Shown piece by piece: positions 1 to 10,878 of a stretch of DNA of 64,000 nt. Made by a program: the position numbers and the translations under genes. This DNA is from Chloroflexota bacterium. Lineage in GTDB: Bacteria > Chloroflexota > Dehalococcoidia > Lucifugimonadales > UBA3495. The stretch is from positions 1-64,000 of the forward strand of contig JAPPLU010000026.1 of the NCBI GenBank assembly GCA_028874075.1, given 5' to 3'. The number at the start of each line of letters is the position of its first letter. Within the stretch, counting starts at the first letter, position 1. Under the pieces are notes generated by a model. It was given only the letters and a program-made list of their open reading frames with translations, made no database searches and was not told the DNA's origin.

Positions 1-2
1 TG

Positions 3-107
3 GTTAAGAGGCTCCGACGCAAACTGGGGGATAATGCCGTTGACCCCACCTACATTCGTACCGAGCCGAGCGTCGGATATCGGATGGTGAATGACTCTGA
101 GATATGA
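3..107 (+). CDS. Response regulator, winged-helix C-terminus (partial)
   Basis: The window opens inside this gene. The 34 visible residues run VKRLRRKLGD...TYIRTEPSVGYRM, which is the recognition helix and C-terminal beta-hairpin ('wing') of an OmpR/PhoB-type DNA-binding domain. Proteins of this family are the output half of two-component systems. The receiver domain lies outside the window, so the signal sensed cannot be inferred. The stop is TGA, and the next gene is on the opposite strand. Confidence 0.8.
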   Translation, partial: VKRLRRKLGDNAVDPTYIRTEPSVGYRMVNDSEI

Positions 108-171
108 AAAGGCAGGCAGCAAACCCTCTTACGGAGGGCTCTCGATCCCTTCGACCTGACCGTCAATTGGC

Positions 172-1322
172 CTAGTGCTTAAGAGGGCGTAGCGATGCAC
201 CACACAGAAAAGGTGCTCCCTCGGTGGTGGAATACTGCGGGCGCATCATAGCCTGCTCGTATCTGCCAAGTGCCCAGAGGGGAAAACAGTTGCGGCAAAA
301 ATGGTAATTGATCATGACGGCTGCTCCCAACTCCGGCCCCTGCCCGTCAGCGCCGTCGGCCGGCTCGAAGTTCTCCAGCCGGTCTCCGTGGCCGTAGCCC
401 GAGAAACCGCGCCCGGTGAACTGAGGCTCGTCCCATGTTCCGTCCGCCCGCTGAAGTTCAATCAGGAAGTCGATGCCCCTGGCCACAGCATCATGACTCG
501 CATACCCTGCGCCGATGAGCGCGATGAGGGCCCAATATGTTTGCGACGGCGTGCTCCGGCCCTGTCTGCGCAGGGCTGGGTTGACGTAGCTGGCGCAGGT
601 CTCGCCCCACCACCCATCTGGTTTCTGTCGCGCCACCAGCCACTCCACAGCTCGCCGGACCCGGGGCAGGCTCATGCCAACGCCTGAAGCTTCCAGGCCC
701 GGGAGTACGGCAGCCGTTCCGTAGAGGTAGTTGATACCCCACCGACCGAACCACCGGCCCTCATGATCTTGCTGGCCCCAGATGAAAGCAAGGCCCCGAC
801 TGACCGCCGGGTATTCCAGTGGATAACCCGGTCGGCCGCACATTTCCAGTACGTGAGCCGTTACGTCCACGCTGGGTGGGTTCAGCAGTTTGCCAAAGTC
901 GGCAAAGGGGATGTTCGCTAGTCGACGGGAGTCGTTGTTCCAGTCGAAAGCAGCCCAGCCGCCGTTGGAGCACTGCATTCCGGTCGACCAGTTTGCGGCG
1001 CACCCGATTGCCGCGTTCCTGGCTCGATTTCTGGACTCATACCCCATCGTGTCGGCAGCAAGGTCAAATACGATAATTGAGGTGTCGTCAATATCGGGAT
1101 AATGGATATTTTCGAACTCGTAAGCCCATCCACTGGGCTCGAACTGGAGCCTGAAGACCGCCCAGTCGCCCTTCTGTCGGATCTCTTTTCTAATCAGCCT
1201 GGAAGCGGCACATTGAAGGGCTGGATGCTCGGCCGGAACACCGGAGTCCGGAAGGCCTCGCACCGCCAGGCAGGTATCCCAGACCGACGAAAGACTAGCC
1301 TAGATCCAGAGAGACTCTCCGT
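172..1322 (-). pseudogene. shc: Squalene-hopene cyclase, C-terminal half, broken
   Basis: This is the C-terminal catalytic half of a squalene-hopene/oxidosqualene cyclase-type triterpene cyclase, which makes hopanoids at the membrane. The diagnostic DXDD proton-donor motif is present (YPDIDDTS), and QxxDGxW-type repeats follow (RQKPDGWWGE, LQRADGTWDE, QQDHEGRWFGRWGINYLYGT). A GTG at 1263 gives a 363-residue reading frame, but cyclase homology continues upstream of it as LSSVWDTCLAV and, beyond a TAG at 1300-1302, as NGESLWI. In the family the stop position is the conserved Gln of WxQASLSPVWDT, so the TAG looks like a CAG-to-TAG mutation. About 300 N-terminal residues are missing: homology ends where an IS21 terminus begins (about 1323), and the far side of the IS (after 3642) has no cyclase sequence. 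That fits IS-linked deletion or an assembly join at the IS. Confidence 0.85.
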
Positions 1323-1352
1323 TGTCAACGCCAACATATTCTTGAGCGTTTT

Positions 1353-1417
1353 CGCCAACAAAGAACTGCCCCACCTTTAGTTGGCGTTAAGCATCGCCAA
1401 CCTAAAATTGACCCACC
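1353..1417. repeat. IS21 left-end multiple terminal repeats
   Basis: Two direct copies of a 24-bp unit (1353-1376 and 1394-1417) share CGCCAAC at one end and CCCACCT at the other. A degenerate copy sits at the tip (1329-1345). An inverted version appears near the right end at 3590-3616. IS21-family elements carry such repeated transposase-binding sites in their termini. Confidence 0.7.
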
Positions 1418-1450
1418 TCCTTTCAATTGATCAGCGAAAATGGCCCCTGT

Positions 1451-2470
<1,020 letters not shown>

Positions 2471-2950
2471 TCACCAGACCAGATCTCCACCGTGCCCGAC
2501 CGCTGGCCCACCTGCACGGTGGCGCCTACCCACCTCCAGTGGACGCCGTAGCGGGACCCCTCCCAGCTGACATAGCCGTCCCCGGCAACGGTCCGGTCCT
2601 CCCTCTAGTAGGGAGCCAGCGCGGCTCGCTCCGGCAGCTTCGCCAGGTGAACTTGCTCCTTGGCCAGCATTTCAGTTGGGACCTGGTGGGTAGTACCGTG
2701 GATCCGCCGGTTGGCTACGGCATCGCACCACTCGACTGCCTGCTGGTTGAGATCGGCGTCGTCGGTGAAGCGGATGCTGAGCCACAGGTTGCCCCGGACG
2801 TATTTCACCCCGCTCTCTACCTTTCCTTTGGTTTGGGCGCGGTAGGGCTGGCGCAGCTTCAACTCGAAGCCCAACCTAAGGGCGAAGTCCAGCATCCGCC
2901 GGTTCCACTCGGTGCGTCCTACTTCGTCTCTGCCCGGGTCACCACATCGG

Positions 2951-2965
2951 TCCGCCTAAGGCGGA
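2951..2965. repeat. 15-bp palindrome TCCGCCTAAGGCGGA inside istA
   Basis: An inverted repeat of six bases around TAA. It places a TAG codon in the istA frame. The same arms around CTC/CAG recur in the intergenic region at 30908-30924. It looks like a miniature palindromic insert rather than native coding sequence. Confidence 0.6.
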
Positions 2966-3355
2966 TCATACAGGCAGCGACGGGGGACTCCTCCGAAGTA
3001 CTCGAAGGCGTCGACGTGATACTCGATAAAGCTTGCCGTGTCCGCCCTCCTGACGAACTCCACGTAGATGGCCCGGGACCAACTGAGCACCATGACAAAA
3101 GCCCAGCGACGGCGCTTGTGGCCCTGCTCGTCCAGGTAGGCGAAACTGCCCCAGTCCACCTGGGCCTGTCCCCCCGGCTCCGTCTCAAAGCGCACCGTCG
3201 CCGGAACGTAGTATCCGCGGCGACGCGGGGACACATACTTCTTCACCAGGGAGTAGCCGCCCTGATAGCCCAGGCTCTCCAACTCCCGCAGCAGCACCAC
3301 GCAGTTCTCCAGTCCCTCCGAAAGCCGCCGGTCGATGTAATCCACATAGGGGTCC

Positions 3356-3374
3356 TCCTGAGCTTGTCGAAGGA
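3356..3374. repeat. 19-bp interspersed repeat TCCTGAGCTTGTCGAAGGA inserted in istA
   Basis: The sequence is bounded by TCCT and AGGA. Removing precisely these 19 bases restores the istA reading frame (codons then read Ala-Ser-Lys-Asp-Pro-Tyr-Val). A relative differing at two of 19 positions lies in the intergenic spacer at 23633-23651, with a further partial copy at 23660-23675. Confidence 0.7.
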
Positions 3375-3642
3375 TTGGAGGCTCGCCGCTTCCGGGGCTT
3401 GGGCAAAATCGCCTCCGGCGTGTTCAGATACTTGCGGACCGTATTGCGGGCAATACCCAATCTCTGGGCGATCTCCCGAGTCGAACAGCCCGCTCCCTTC
3501 ATGTCGTAAATCTCTTTCATGTCTCCCACCTTTAACAATCTCTCTGCAGCACCTCCACGGAATCTCCGTAGATGATGCCTTTGTTCTCAGGTGGATCAAT
3601 TCCACATTGGCGATTTCGCTCATTATTACATTGGCGCTAACA

Positions 3643-3801
3643 CCAAATCAGCACCGACTATAGAACGCACCCGGCATTTGCCGAACACGCCTAGCTTCGC
3701 AGTCGTCTGGGCGGTAGCCCGGGCGAGCCGAAGCACGAACCTTCCGGCGGCAAGCCCGGCTGCAGGCGAATAGACGCCTGCCACCTCCCGCCGCCGGGCC
3801 G
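3643..3801. other. IS right flank, no gene seen
   Basis: 159 bp between the IS right end and the stop of the fibronectin protein. It contains no cyclase sequence, which would be expected here if the IS had simply inserted into the cyclase gene. No promoter or RNA is evident. Confidence 0.5.
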
Positions 3802-6800
3802 TCAGTCGTTGTCTCGCAATTCCAACCGGACGGCGGGGCCGCTGACCTCTCTGCCGCCCACCGTGATGCTGTGCCGCATGATGCCGATATCGTTATCCGA
3901 GTCCCGGTCCTCCGCTGCCGACAGCGTTAAGGTGAACCCGGTATTCCAGTTCGTACTGTCGAAGACAAAGGTGTCGCCTTCTTCGTATTGGATGTCGATG
4001 TCGTAATCGCCGTAGTCATTCAGATCCGTGTCCAGCTTAACGGTCTCGGCTGCTTCAACCACATCACAGTTTTCATCTACCGTCGCCGACTTCGGGGCCT
4101 TGTTCAGCCGCACCGTGTAGCGGACCACGCCCCGACCCTCATTCACCGTCAGCGATGTCGAGCTGACCCGCACCTGAAGATCCTCCGTCACCCTGTCCGT
4201 CTCCGAATCATCGGTGCTTTTAGGCAGGTGAACGGTAACGACCTCCCAGTCGCCGTTGCCGTAGGTGGTTTCCGTCCGCACCCGGAACTTGTAGCTTTCG
4301 CCTGGTTCCAGGTTGGAGAAGGTTAGCGTACGCTGGTTCGCCGTCACCAGGAAGCACATTGCCGGGTCGTCGGGCCACAGTTCCCGGTCGCCCGAGTGGT
4401 ACTCGCAGTTGCCTTCGAAGTCGTCGCCCACGGCCGTAATCGTCTCGTAAACGTAGCCAGTTACCGGCCGGCCCCCGTCGTCGGCCGGCGGGTCCCAGGC
4501 GATGGTTACCCGGTTGGGACTGACGCTGCTCAGGCGCACTATAGGCGGGTCAGGCTGGTAGGCGCCATAGCCCGTGGTGGACTCGCACTCCTCATCCGAG
4601 TAGGCACCGACGCCGGCGCTGCTGGTGGCCGCAACCCGGTAGCAGTAGTACTCCCCGGAGTACAGGTTGCGGTCGGTGTAGGAGTTGTGGCTGGCGCCCG
4701 TGGATCCGAGCCTCACCCAGTTGTCGTCGCCCCCGCCGACCCGGTTGTTGCGCTCCACCCGGTAGCCGGTGATGCGGGAACCGTTGGTCTCCGGCGCCGT
4801 CCAGGTCAAGGTGAGCGAGTCGTCGGCAGGGTCCTCGAAGCTCAACTCGGGCTTGCCCGGCGCCTGGGCCGAGATGGTTACCCGGAGCACACGGGACTAC
4901 GCGCCGTTGCTGATGCCGTTCACCGCCCGCACCCGGTACAGGTGCGCCGTCCCTCCGCCGAAGGTCGCCTGGTGGGCGAACTGGGTGGCAGTAGACGGAT
5001 ATAGACTCAGTTCCGCCCATTCGCTGCCGTCGGTGTAGTGCTCCAGTTGGTAGCGGACAATCTCCGATCCGCAGTCGCCGGGCTTGTTCCAGGACAGGCT
5101 GATTTCCGAGGGGTTGCTGGCCCGCAGGCTGAGGCTGGGCGCCGCCGGCACTCCCCGGGCCGCCGTGGTCGCGAAGGCCGGTCCGTTCCAGTAGGAGCAG
5201 CCGGCGCTGTTGCACGCTCGTATCCGATAGCTGCGGCTTTCCTCGGGCTGCAGACCCGTGTGGTTATAGACACGGGACGTTCGCCCCGGGCTGGCCAGGC
5301 TGCTCCAGGTCTCCCCGCCGTCGGTGGACACCTGAAGCTCGTAGCGGGTTACTGACCTGCCCCGGGTGGCGTCGGCCGGAGGGTTCCAGAGGACGAAGAT
5401 GGCGTTGTGGCCGTTGGCCTCCGCGTCGATGCCATTGGGAAACTCTGGCGCGGTATAGGCCGTGGCCTCGTTGCTCCACCGCCCGGCGTCGGCCCCGGCC
5501 ATGGCCCGGATGCGGTAGCGCTGCTCGCTGCCGGCCGGCAGCCCCAGGTCCTCATAGCAGAGGGGGGGTTCGTCCTCGCATTCCTCGTCGGCTGCCAGCC
5601 TTTCCAGCAGGGTCCACTCCTGGCCGGCCAGGTATTCCAGTTCGTAGCCGGTGATGGCCCCCTGCTGGTTGGTGGGCGCCGTCCAGGTGACCCGGGCCGA
5701 GTCCTTGGTGGTGGTGATGGCCGTCAGCCTGGGGGCGGCCAGTTGCCCCTGCCGCTGGGCCGAGAGCCGGTTGAACTGCCGCGACCAGAGCCCCGGCACC
5801 CCGGCCTCGCTCACCGACCGCACCCGGTAGGGGGCCGTCTGCCCGGACCCCACGTTGAAGTCGGTGTACTCGGTACCGTACACCTCCCGTTCCACCGTCT
5901 CCCAGCGCTCCGACCCGGCGATGTACTTCTGCACCTCGTAGTGGCTGACAGTGATGCCGTGGACGAACTCCACCTCCTCCCAGGCGATGGAGACACTGCG
6001 GGAGTTGGCCGTGGCGCCCCGCGTCCCCGGCGCGCCTGGCCCGCCGCCGCCGGTTCCCTTTACCGCCGTAATCTTGGCCGTGTTGTTCTCGGGCTTGTAG
6101 TCGTACACCGGCTTGGAATTCCAGCTGGCGTTGGTAACGGCCTCGCAGTCCTCTTTGTTGGCGTGGGGCAGGTCCACGGGATTGCTCTTGGGCCCGATGC
6201 AGACCTCGTAGTTCTTCGCGCCTTCAATCTTTACGTTGGCGGTGTCTCCGGCGGACGCGCCCAGGACCAGGGTTGGCTAGGACACCCCGGCGGACCGGTA
6301 CCAGCCCTTGACATTCAGTTCGCCGACATTCCACGCGCCGGTGGACCCGTCGTAGTTGCCCTGGCTGACGTGGATTACCCCCGCGCCGGTGGGCAGCCCG
6401 GTCACCCGCGCGCCGCCAGACGGTTCGTCGGGCCCGTTGTTAACGGCGACTATCGTCAGCGCGTTCCGGCCGGAGGCGACAAAGGAACTTGCGCCGCCAT
6501 CCTCCTCCGCCAGGTCCGCCATTGGCCCGACGTGGAAGGTGTAGGTCTCGGTGGCGCAAAATGCCTGGTTGACGGGGGGAACGGCGGTGTTGGGGTTGCA
6601 GTTCTCAGAACCGTTCAAGCTTGAGCGCTTAGCTATCGCATGCCATGTAAACTTGTAAGTGCCCAGTTTCTCGAACTCTAGAAAATAGTTTATTTTGGAA
6701 GTAGGGTTTGAGGTGCTGGTGGGAGCCGTCCGATAATCTTCATAGCTGTTTGAGCTCTCGGCTTTCCTGAATGAATTGCCGGAAGTCGTGCTTCGAAGGA

Positions 6801-8234
6801 GCACTTTTCCCGGTGGCGGGGAGTCTCCATTCACATCCTTGGCCGCGATCCCCATGGTAAGCCCATTCCAGCCAGATGTTTTACCTACGTACGGAGATCT
6901 GGAGTAATAGAGTTCCACTCCGCCCCTAAGTCCAGAGTATGGCCTGCCTGTAGTAATCGAGGTCTGCCATGAAACCGTGTTGACGTTATTGACGCTTTGT
7001 AGCACGTTTCCGCTGTTCGTATGGGCGTCATATCTTATTGCTCCTATAGGATGCACCTGGAAAACTGCGGTGCCAGGCGCTAGGACCTGCCCTGTGGAAT
7101 CGACGGCCCGTACCCGAACATCGTCCGTGCTGTCACAAGGCGGATCCGTATCGCCAACGCAGGGGTAAATGGTGAAGGCGTCAACTTGACCACTCGAGAA
7201 ATGTTGCTTATGGGAGCCCAGGCACACCCTCGCCTCGTTGTCCGATATGTCGTCGTCATGAGGTCCGACACCCGGCGGTGGATTCCCGGTGAGCGTTGCC
7301 GTCAAGCACTGCTTGCTCACGACGGCGTTGCTTGCCACCGTGATTGGCAGGGTCACGGAATTGACGGTTGACTCCCCGCGCTTTAATGTCCCGACATTGA
7401 ACACGCCATCGCTGTAGTTCACCGAATCTGGCACGGGACAAGTAGCCAAATCGGCGCGACGGTAAGTCGGGTCGCCGGAAACGGACAGGCCGCCAGTCAG
7501 CTCAATAGCAACCTGCAGGTCAATCGGCGGTGGGGGGGCGTATGGTGGTGGATATGGATTTACTTTAGCTGTGGAGATAGTGAAATTGACGGTGTTTCCC
7601 GGTGAGGGAGATGGTTCGTCCACTGACACGGCGACTGTATAATTCCCCGCCGCCTGTGTACGCGAATCTTTCAGTGAAGTGTAACTGTATGACCAGGCTC
7701 GATCTGTGTTGTTTCTGAAGTCAATATCGAAGGATGACGTGGTTACCTCTCCGGAGAATTCATGCGGGATTGTGGAGTTATCAAAAAGGGGTGTTTGAGG
7801 TGACGTAGTCTCATGGGTTACATTCGCATTAATCTTTTCACGTTGCAGTCCCTCCAGCACGGGAATGGTCCAGCGGAGGGATCTTCCTTCGTTCTGCAGA
7901 GACACGAGCTTTCGAGTAGCGGGCGGTTGATACTCAGCTCTGAAATGGCTTGAGGCCTTGGGGTACACCACATCCACTACGACCACCACGTCATAGGCAG
8001 CCCTGGACCCGTTGTTCACAACGACAATGTCTAGACCGTGTGTGAGATGTGCCTGAACATCGTCGGGAACTTCCAAGAATATACCCACGTCCACGTAGTC
8101 GCGTTCCCCGCCAGGCCCCTGGGCCTCGCCCACGCCCGGCCAAAGCGCCGCCCCGATAACGGCCACCAGGGCCAGTATGGCGGCAATCCCTTGTTTAGGC
8201 TCGGGGCAAACTTGGGGGTGGGCATAGCGGGCAT
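3802..8234 (-). pseudogene. Giant secreted fibronectin III / Calx-beta surface protein, broken
   Basis: One long gene of about 1,475 codons. The best start is ATG at 8234 after AAGGAGAGG, giving MPAMPTPKFAPSLNKG; a missing base in the CCC run near 8188-8190 (+ strand) then throws it out of frame with the hydrophobic signal segment IAAILALVAVIGAALWPG. Next come DUF11/CARDB-like beta domains (NNGSRAAYDVVV; VAVNNGPDEPSGG), then six fibronectin III domains (pattern SLTLTWTAPETNGSRITGY), and a C-terminal Calx-beta-like domain (SLTVNEGRGVVRYTVRLN) ending in TGA. In-frame TAG codons interrupt it at 6277-6279 (between GVS and PTLVLG) and 4897-4899 (between NGISNGA and SRVLRV, where Trp TGG is likely native). 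Such proteins act outside the cell in adhesion or matrix. With three lesions it is probably dead, though sequencing error cannot be excluded for each one. Confidence 0.8.
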
Positions 8235-9098
8235 CCTCTCCTTAAACGTTCTCGGTTAGTTTCCGCAGTGCGTCTTGGCGCGGGAGCAGGCGCTGCCGCG
8301 TAAGGTTCGAATTGCCTGGGAAACCAGGGCGTCCGTCGCATGGAATAACTTTGGTCCCTGCTGGATTGTGGTTGCGGCTACCGCACTGGCAACTCGACAT
8401 CGCCTTGCCGTGCATTGCCAGACGGTTTAAGCCCCTCTGACCATCACATTCTGATATCAACACTCATTATGGCTCTGAGCCTGGCAATGTAACCCAGGTA
8501 TCGGGACCCGCAGCCCTGGCCCGCAGCATCCTGTTCCATAGCTACCAATGCACTGCATCGCCTGGGTAGCTTGTGCCCAGGGGACTTGGTGATTGATTCC
8601 GTGGGGCCACTCTTTCCCCGATAATTAATGATATGACAACTCATAATAGCAGGGCAATGGTATGAAGAGTGTGTGAAACAGCCCCATTTCCGGTGGGAGA
8701 AGTGTGGCAAAAGGGGCAAAGACGGCGGCCGCGTGGGACGGGCCTGCCCCAAAGTCCAGGATTATCGCATGAAGGCTTGGGCCATACCCGTCATCCACTC
8801 CCTGCGCCAGGGCAATCGCATTATGGTTCGGGGAAGGCCCGTTGTTCCTGCCTCCGCAGCAATGAGCAAAGAGACGGCAGTGCCTTCCTCCCATTGCCCT
8901 GCTTACCAGGCCTCTGACTTTTCCCCCTTGCCACCCGGCATAACCCACCGCCACAATTGAGAACACAATCGCCCCTGGTGCTGGGAGCCAGGGTCCGGGG
9001 TTGAGGGCGTAGGGGCAGACCAGGGTGTCTGCCCAGGCCGGTGCTGAAGGCAAAATTGGGACAAAATGAGACGGAATGGGACGGAAATCAAAATTTTC
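8235..9098. other. Spacer with repeat remnants, no gene seen
   Basis: About 860 bp with only implausible reading frames. It holds a hairpin GGGCAGAC-CAGGGT-GTCTGCCC at 9013-9034. The blocks at 8921-8969 and 9057-9082 recur, in the same order and orientation, in the spacer at 23344-23594. No tRNA or promoter with good spacing was recognised. Confidence 0.5.
9057..9082. repeat. Interspersed repeat, copy 1
   Basis: A 26-bp block beginning TGGGACAAAATGAGACGGAA that matches 23569-23594 at 25 of 26 positions. Both copies are followed by an A/T-rich TTTTC...AAATTCTCAT-like tract. Confidence 0.75.
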
Positions 9099-9444
9099 TC
9101 ACCTTGCCCCTGGTCCATGATTAAGTGCGATTGCCCTGCGCCCTGCGCCGGAATCCAGGAAAAGGGCCGGAATGACGGGGTGACGTTCTTTCTCTGGGGA
9201 AATGGCGTGCCAGGCGAGGACTCCCCTCCGGAAGGAATCCACCAGGACAAGCAGGCCGGTGGCCACCAGGGTCATGGCCGGGCCGGCCGGTTGAAATGGA
9301 AGGACAGGTAGAGCCCCGTGACCGAGGCCACCGTCCCCAGCGCCGCTGCCGCCAGCATGATGGAGATGAACCGACCCACCAGCAGATAAGCGGTGGCGGC
9401 CGGTATCACCAGCATCGCCATGACCAGGATGACTCCCGCCGCCT
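9099..9444 (-). pseudogene. Zn/Mn ABC transporter permease (ZnuB/MntB type), C-terminal fragment
   Basis: The fragment encodes KAAGVILVMAMLVIPAATAY...LGTVASVTGLYLSFHFNRPA, which matches the last membrane helices of ABC-3 family metal permeases (compare ZnuB LLITSLLIIPAATAR...DTPAGP). The family continues with a final helix; here that helix (MTLVATGLLVLVDSFRRGVLAW) lies in another frame. One lost G in the CCGGCCGGCCCGG tract near 9277-9287 would explain this. The 5' end is lost exactly where the terminus of an IS21-like element begins (9445), and no ABC ATPase or binding protein is nearby. A dead remnant. Confidence 0.75.
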
Positions 9445-9785
9445 TGTAAATCGCCAAGACCTATAGAACGGTAAAGGGAGAAATCGCCAAGAGCTTAAGG
9501 CCACTTCGCCAGAAGCCTTGGTCTACCCTGGGCACCAGAGATGAGACCATATCCGCACTTCAAAGTGAGGAGCGGAGATGGCTTACAAGGAGGTGTCCCG
9601 AGTGGATGTAACTGAAATGATCCGGCGGTGGCAGATGGGGAATAGCCAGCGGCAGACAGCGTCGGCAACGGGGCTGTCGAGAGATACGGTCCGCAAATAT
9701 GTGGCGGCAGCGCAGGAGGTTGGGTTAAGCCAGGAAGGGCCAGCGCCCACTGGGGAGCTGCTCAGCCAGTTGGCTGCGCTTGACC
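9445..9785 (+). mobile_element. Truncated second IS21-like element
   Basis: The element begins with TGTAAATCGCCAAGA at 9445. The repeat AAATCGCCAAGA occurs at 9448-9459 and 9481-9492, with a weaker version near 9505, as expected for an IS21-family end, and shares the TCGCCAA core with the first IS. A truncated istA follows. The right part is missing: at about 9785 the sequence changes to the inner part of an integrase gene read on the other strand. Confidence 0.7.
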
Positions 9786-9835
9786 TGCCCCCTGTCACTG
9801 CTTTACCTGCCGGATTGTCCGACCGCCACCCTTGA
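9578..9835 (+). pseudogene. IS21 family transposase IstA, N-terminal fragment
   Basis: The start ATG at 9578 has GGAGCGGAG upstream. The protein MAYKEVSRVDVTEMIRRWQMGNSQRQTASATGLSRDTVRKYV is the HTH domain found at the N-terminus of one IS21 IstA subgroup. Homology stops after about ELLSQLAALDL; the last 15 or so codons up to 9835 are antisense to the integrase remnant, a chimeric tail. It differs from the first element's istA, so this was a separate IS. Confidence 0.75.
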
Positions 9836-10377
9836 GCCACCGCCCAGTCTAAGACGGTCTCGATCCTTTGACGCAACCGGCGGGCAGTTTCGGGTTTTTC
9901 GGTCCAGATGGGTGTAAGGACACTCAGCACGTCCCCACTGGTAATTTCCCCCACCTGTTTGGAACCGATTAGCGGGTAGGCATAGGTGGCCAGCGTACTG
10001 GCCCACTGGTCTGCATGCTTCCGGTTGCTCCAGGTGGGCCGGCGTAACTCAATTACTTGCTGTGCAGCGTCGGCGAAAGTAGGTGCGGCAGCCCTCTTGT
10101 TTTCTTCGGCGACCAGGTGCTTCTCCATCAAGGGGTCCTTCCCCTGCTCAATGGCCAGCAGATTGGCAGCAGCCATATCTCTCGCATCTGCCAGAGTAAC
10201 TGCCGGGTAACCGCCCAAGCCGATATTACGTCGTTTTCCATGTATGGTTACGCGCTGGTACCAGCGTTTTTACCCGGAAGGTTCAACTCGCAGGGTTAAG
10301 CCGTTGCCGTCGGAAAACTGGCCGGGTTCTGAAATAGTTTTGACTTTGGCGGCGGAGAGTCTGGCTTGCTGGCGCAT
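9785..10377 (-). pseudogene. P4-type tyrosine integrase, N-terminal fragment
   Basis: From ATG at 10377 the translation is MRQQARLSAAKVKTISEPGQ...FSDGNGLTLRVEPSG-stop-KRWYQRVTI...RRNIGLGGYPAVTLADARD, the DUF4102 arm-binding domain of P4/prophage integrases. A SAM-like core-binding domain follows (WSNRKHADQWASTLATYAYPLIG...ETVLDWAVAQGWRSDNPAGKAV). A TAA at 10270-10272 interrupts the frame where Ser or Ala is usual. The catalytic domain with the R-H-R-Y residues is absent: the gene ends at the junction with the second IS near 9785. These integrases insert genomic islands at tRNA 3' ends, and tRNA-Ser lies 190 bp away with its 3' end facing the gene. Confidence 0.85.
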
Positions 10378-10569
10378 GGGGTACGCCTCGTAGCTGTATG
10401 CTGCACCCCACTTATACAGGATTCGTGCACCAATTTATGTACCTATATTTGGCGGACTGAGGTGTATTTCCTAGGGCTAATTGAGACTAACCAGGAAGAA
10501 CAAAATGGGAAAGTAGATATGAACTGGGGCAGAAAGAGGGCAAAAATAAGGTGGGCCTGATTGAGACTA

Positions 10570-10657
10570 TGGCGGAGGGAGTGGGATTCGAACCCACGAT
10601 ACCCGGAGGTATACCGGTTTTCAAGACCGGCGCAATCGTCCACTCTGCCATCCCTCC
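10570..10657 (-). tRNA. tRNA-Ser (TGA anticodon)
   Basis: The minus strand folds as a class II tRNA: acceptor GGAGGGA paired with TCCCTCC, discriminator G and encoded CCA. The anticodon stem CCGGT-ACCGG encloses CTTGAAA with anticodon TGA. There is a long variable arm and the T-arm GTGGGTTCGAATCCCAC. Its 3' end borders the integrase-containing degraded region, marking a likely island insertion site. Confidence 0.95.
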
Positions 10658-10678
10658 CCAATCATTGGGCCCGTTAAT

Positions 10679-10706
10679 GTTGTATGGAGTGGCGCCTGTT
10701 TGTCAA
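10679..10706 (-). promoter_or_regulatory. Promoter of tRNA-Ser
   Basis: On the minus strand TTGACA (10701-10706), a 16-bp spacer and TACAAC (10679-10684) lie about 20 bp upstream of the mature 5' end. Confidence 0.6.
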
Positions 10707-10878
10707 TCTTGACGGTTACGGATAAGTGTCCACGAATTAGGTGACGATCATCTTCACCCGTTGTCATTGACCTTTTAGGGGGAATACCGAAGGATGCTTC
10801 GTAGGACACAGGATTCCCGACTGCCATTCGGTGGTATGCTGGAGTTCGTGCAAGAATTCCAGTCAGAAGGGGTCCAAT

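Noticed and set aside
4396..6624. Long open frames antisense to the fibronectin gene
   Set aside because: They are GC-rich shadows: Val/Gly/Arg/Pro-rich, without motifs, while the minus strand has clear fibronectin domains.
8242..9053. Open frames on both strands of the 8.2-9.1 kb spacer as small genes
   Set aside because: Composition is Pro/Gly/His-rich, no ribosome sites or family motifs are visible, and the stretch contains repeats shared with another spacer.
10450..10462. TGGCGGACTGAGG as a remnant attachment site copying the tRNA-Ser end
   Set aside because: Only 10 of 13 bases match the tRNA 3' end at 10570-10582 and it lies between tRNA and integrase, where a duplicate is not expected. 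Likewise the ATTGAGACTA direct repeat (10480, 10560) is too short to call.
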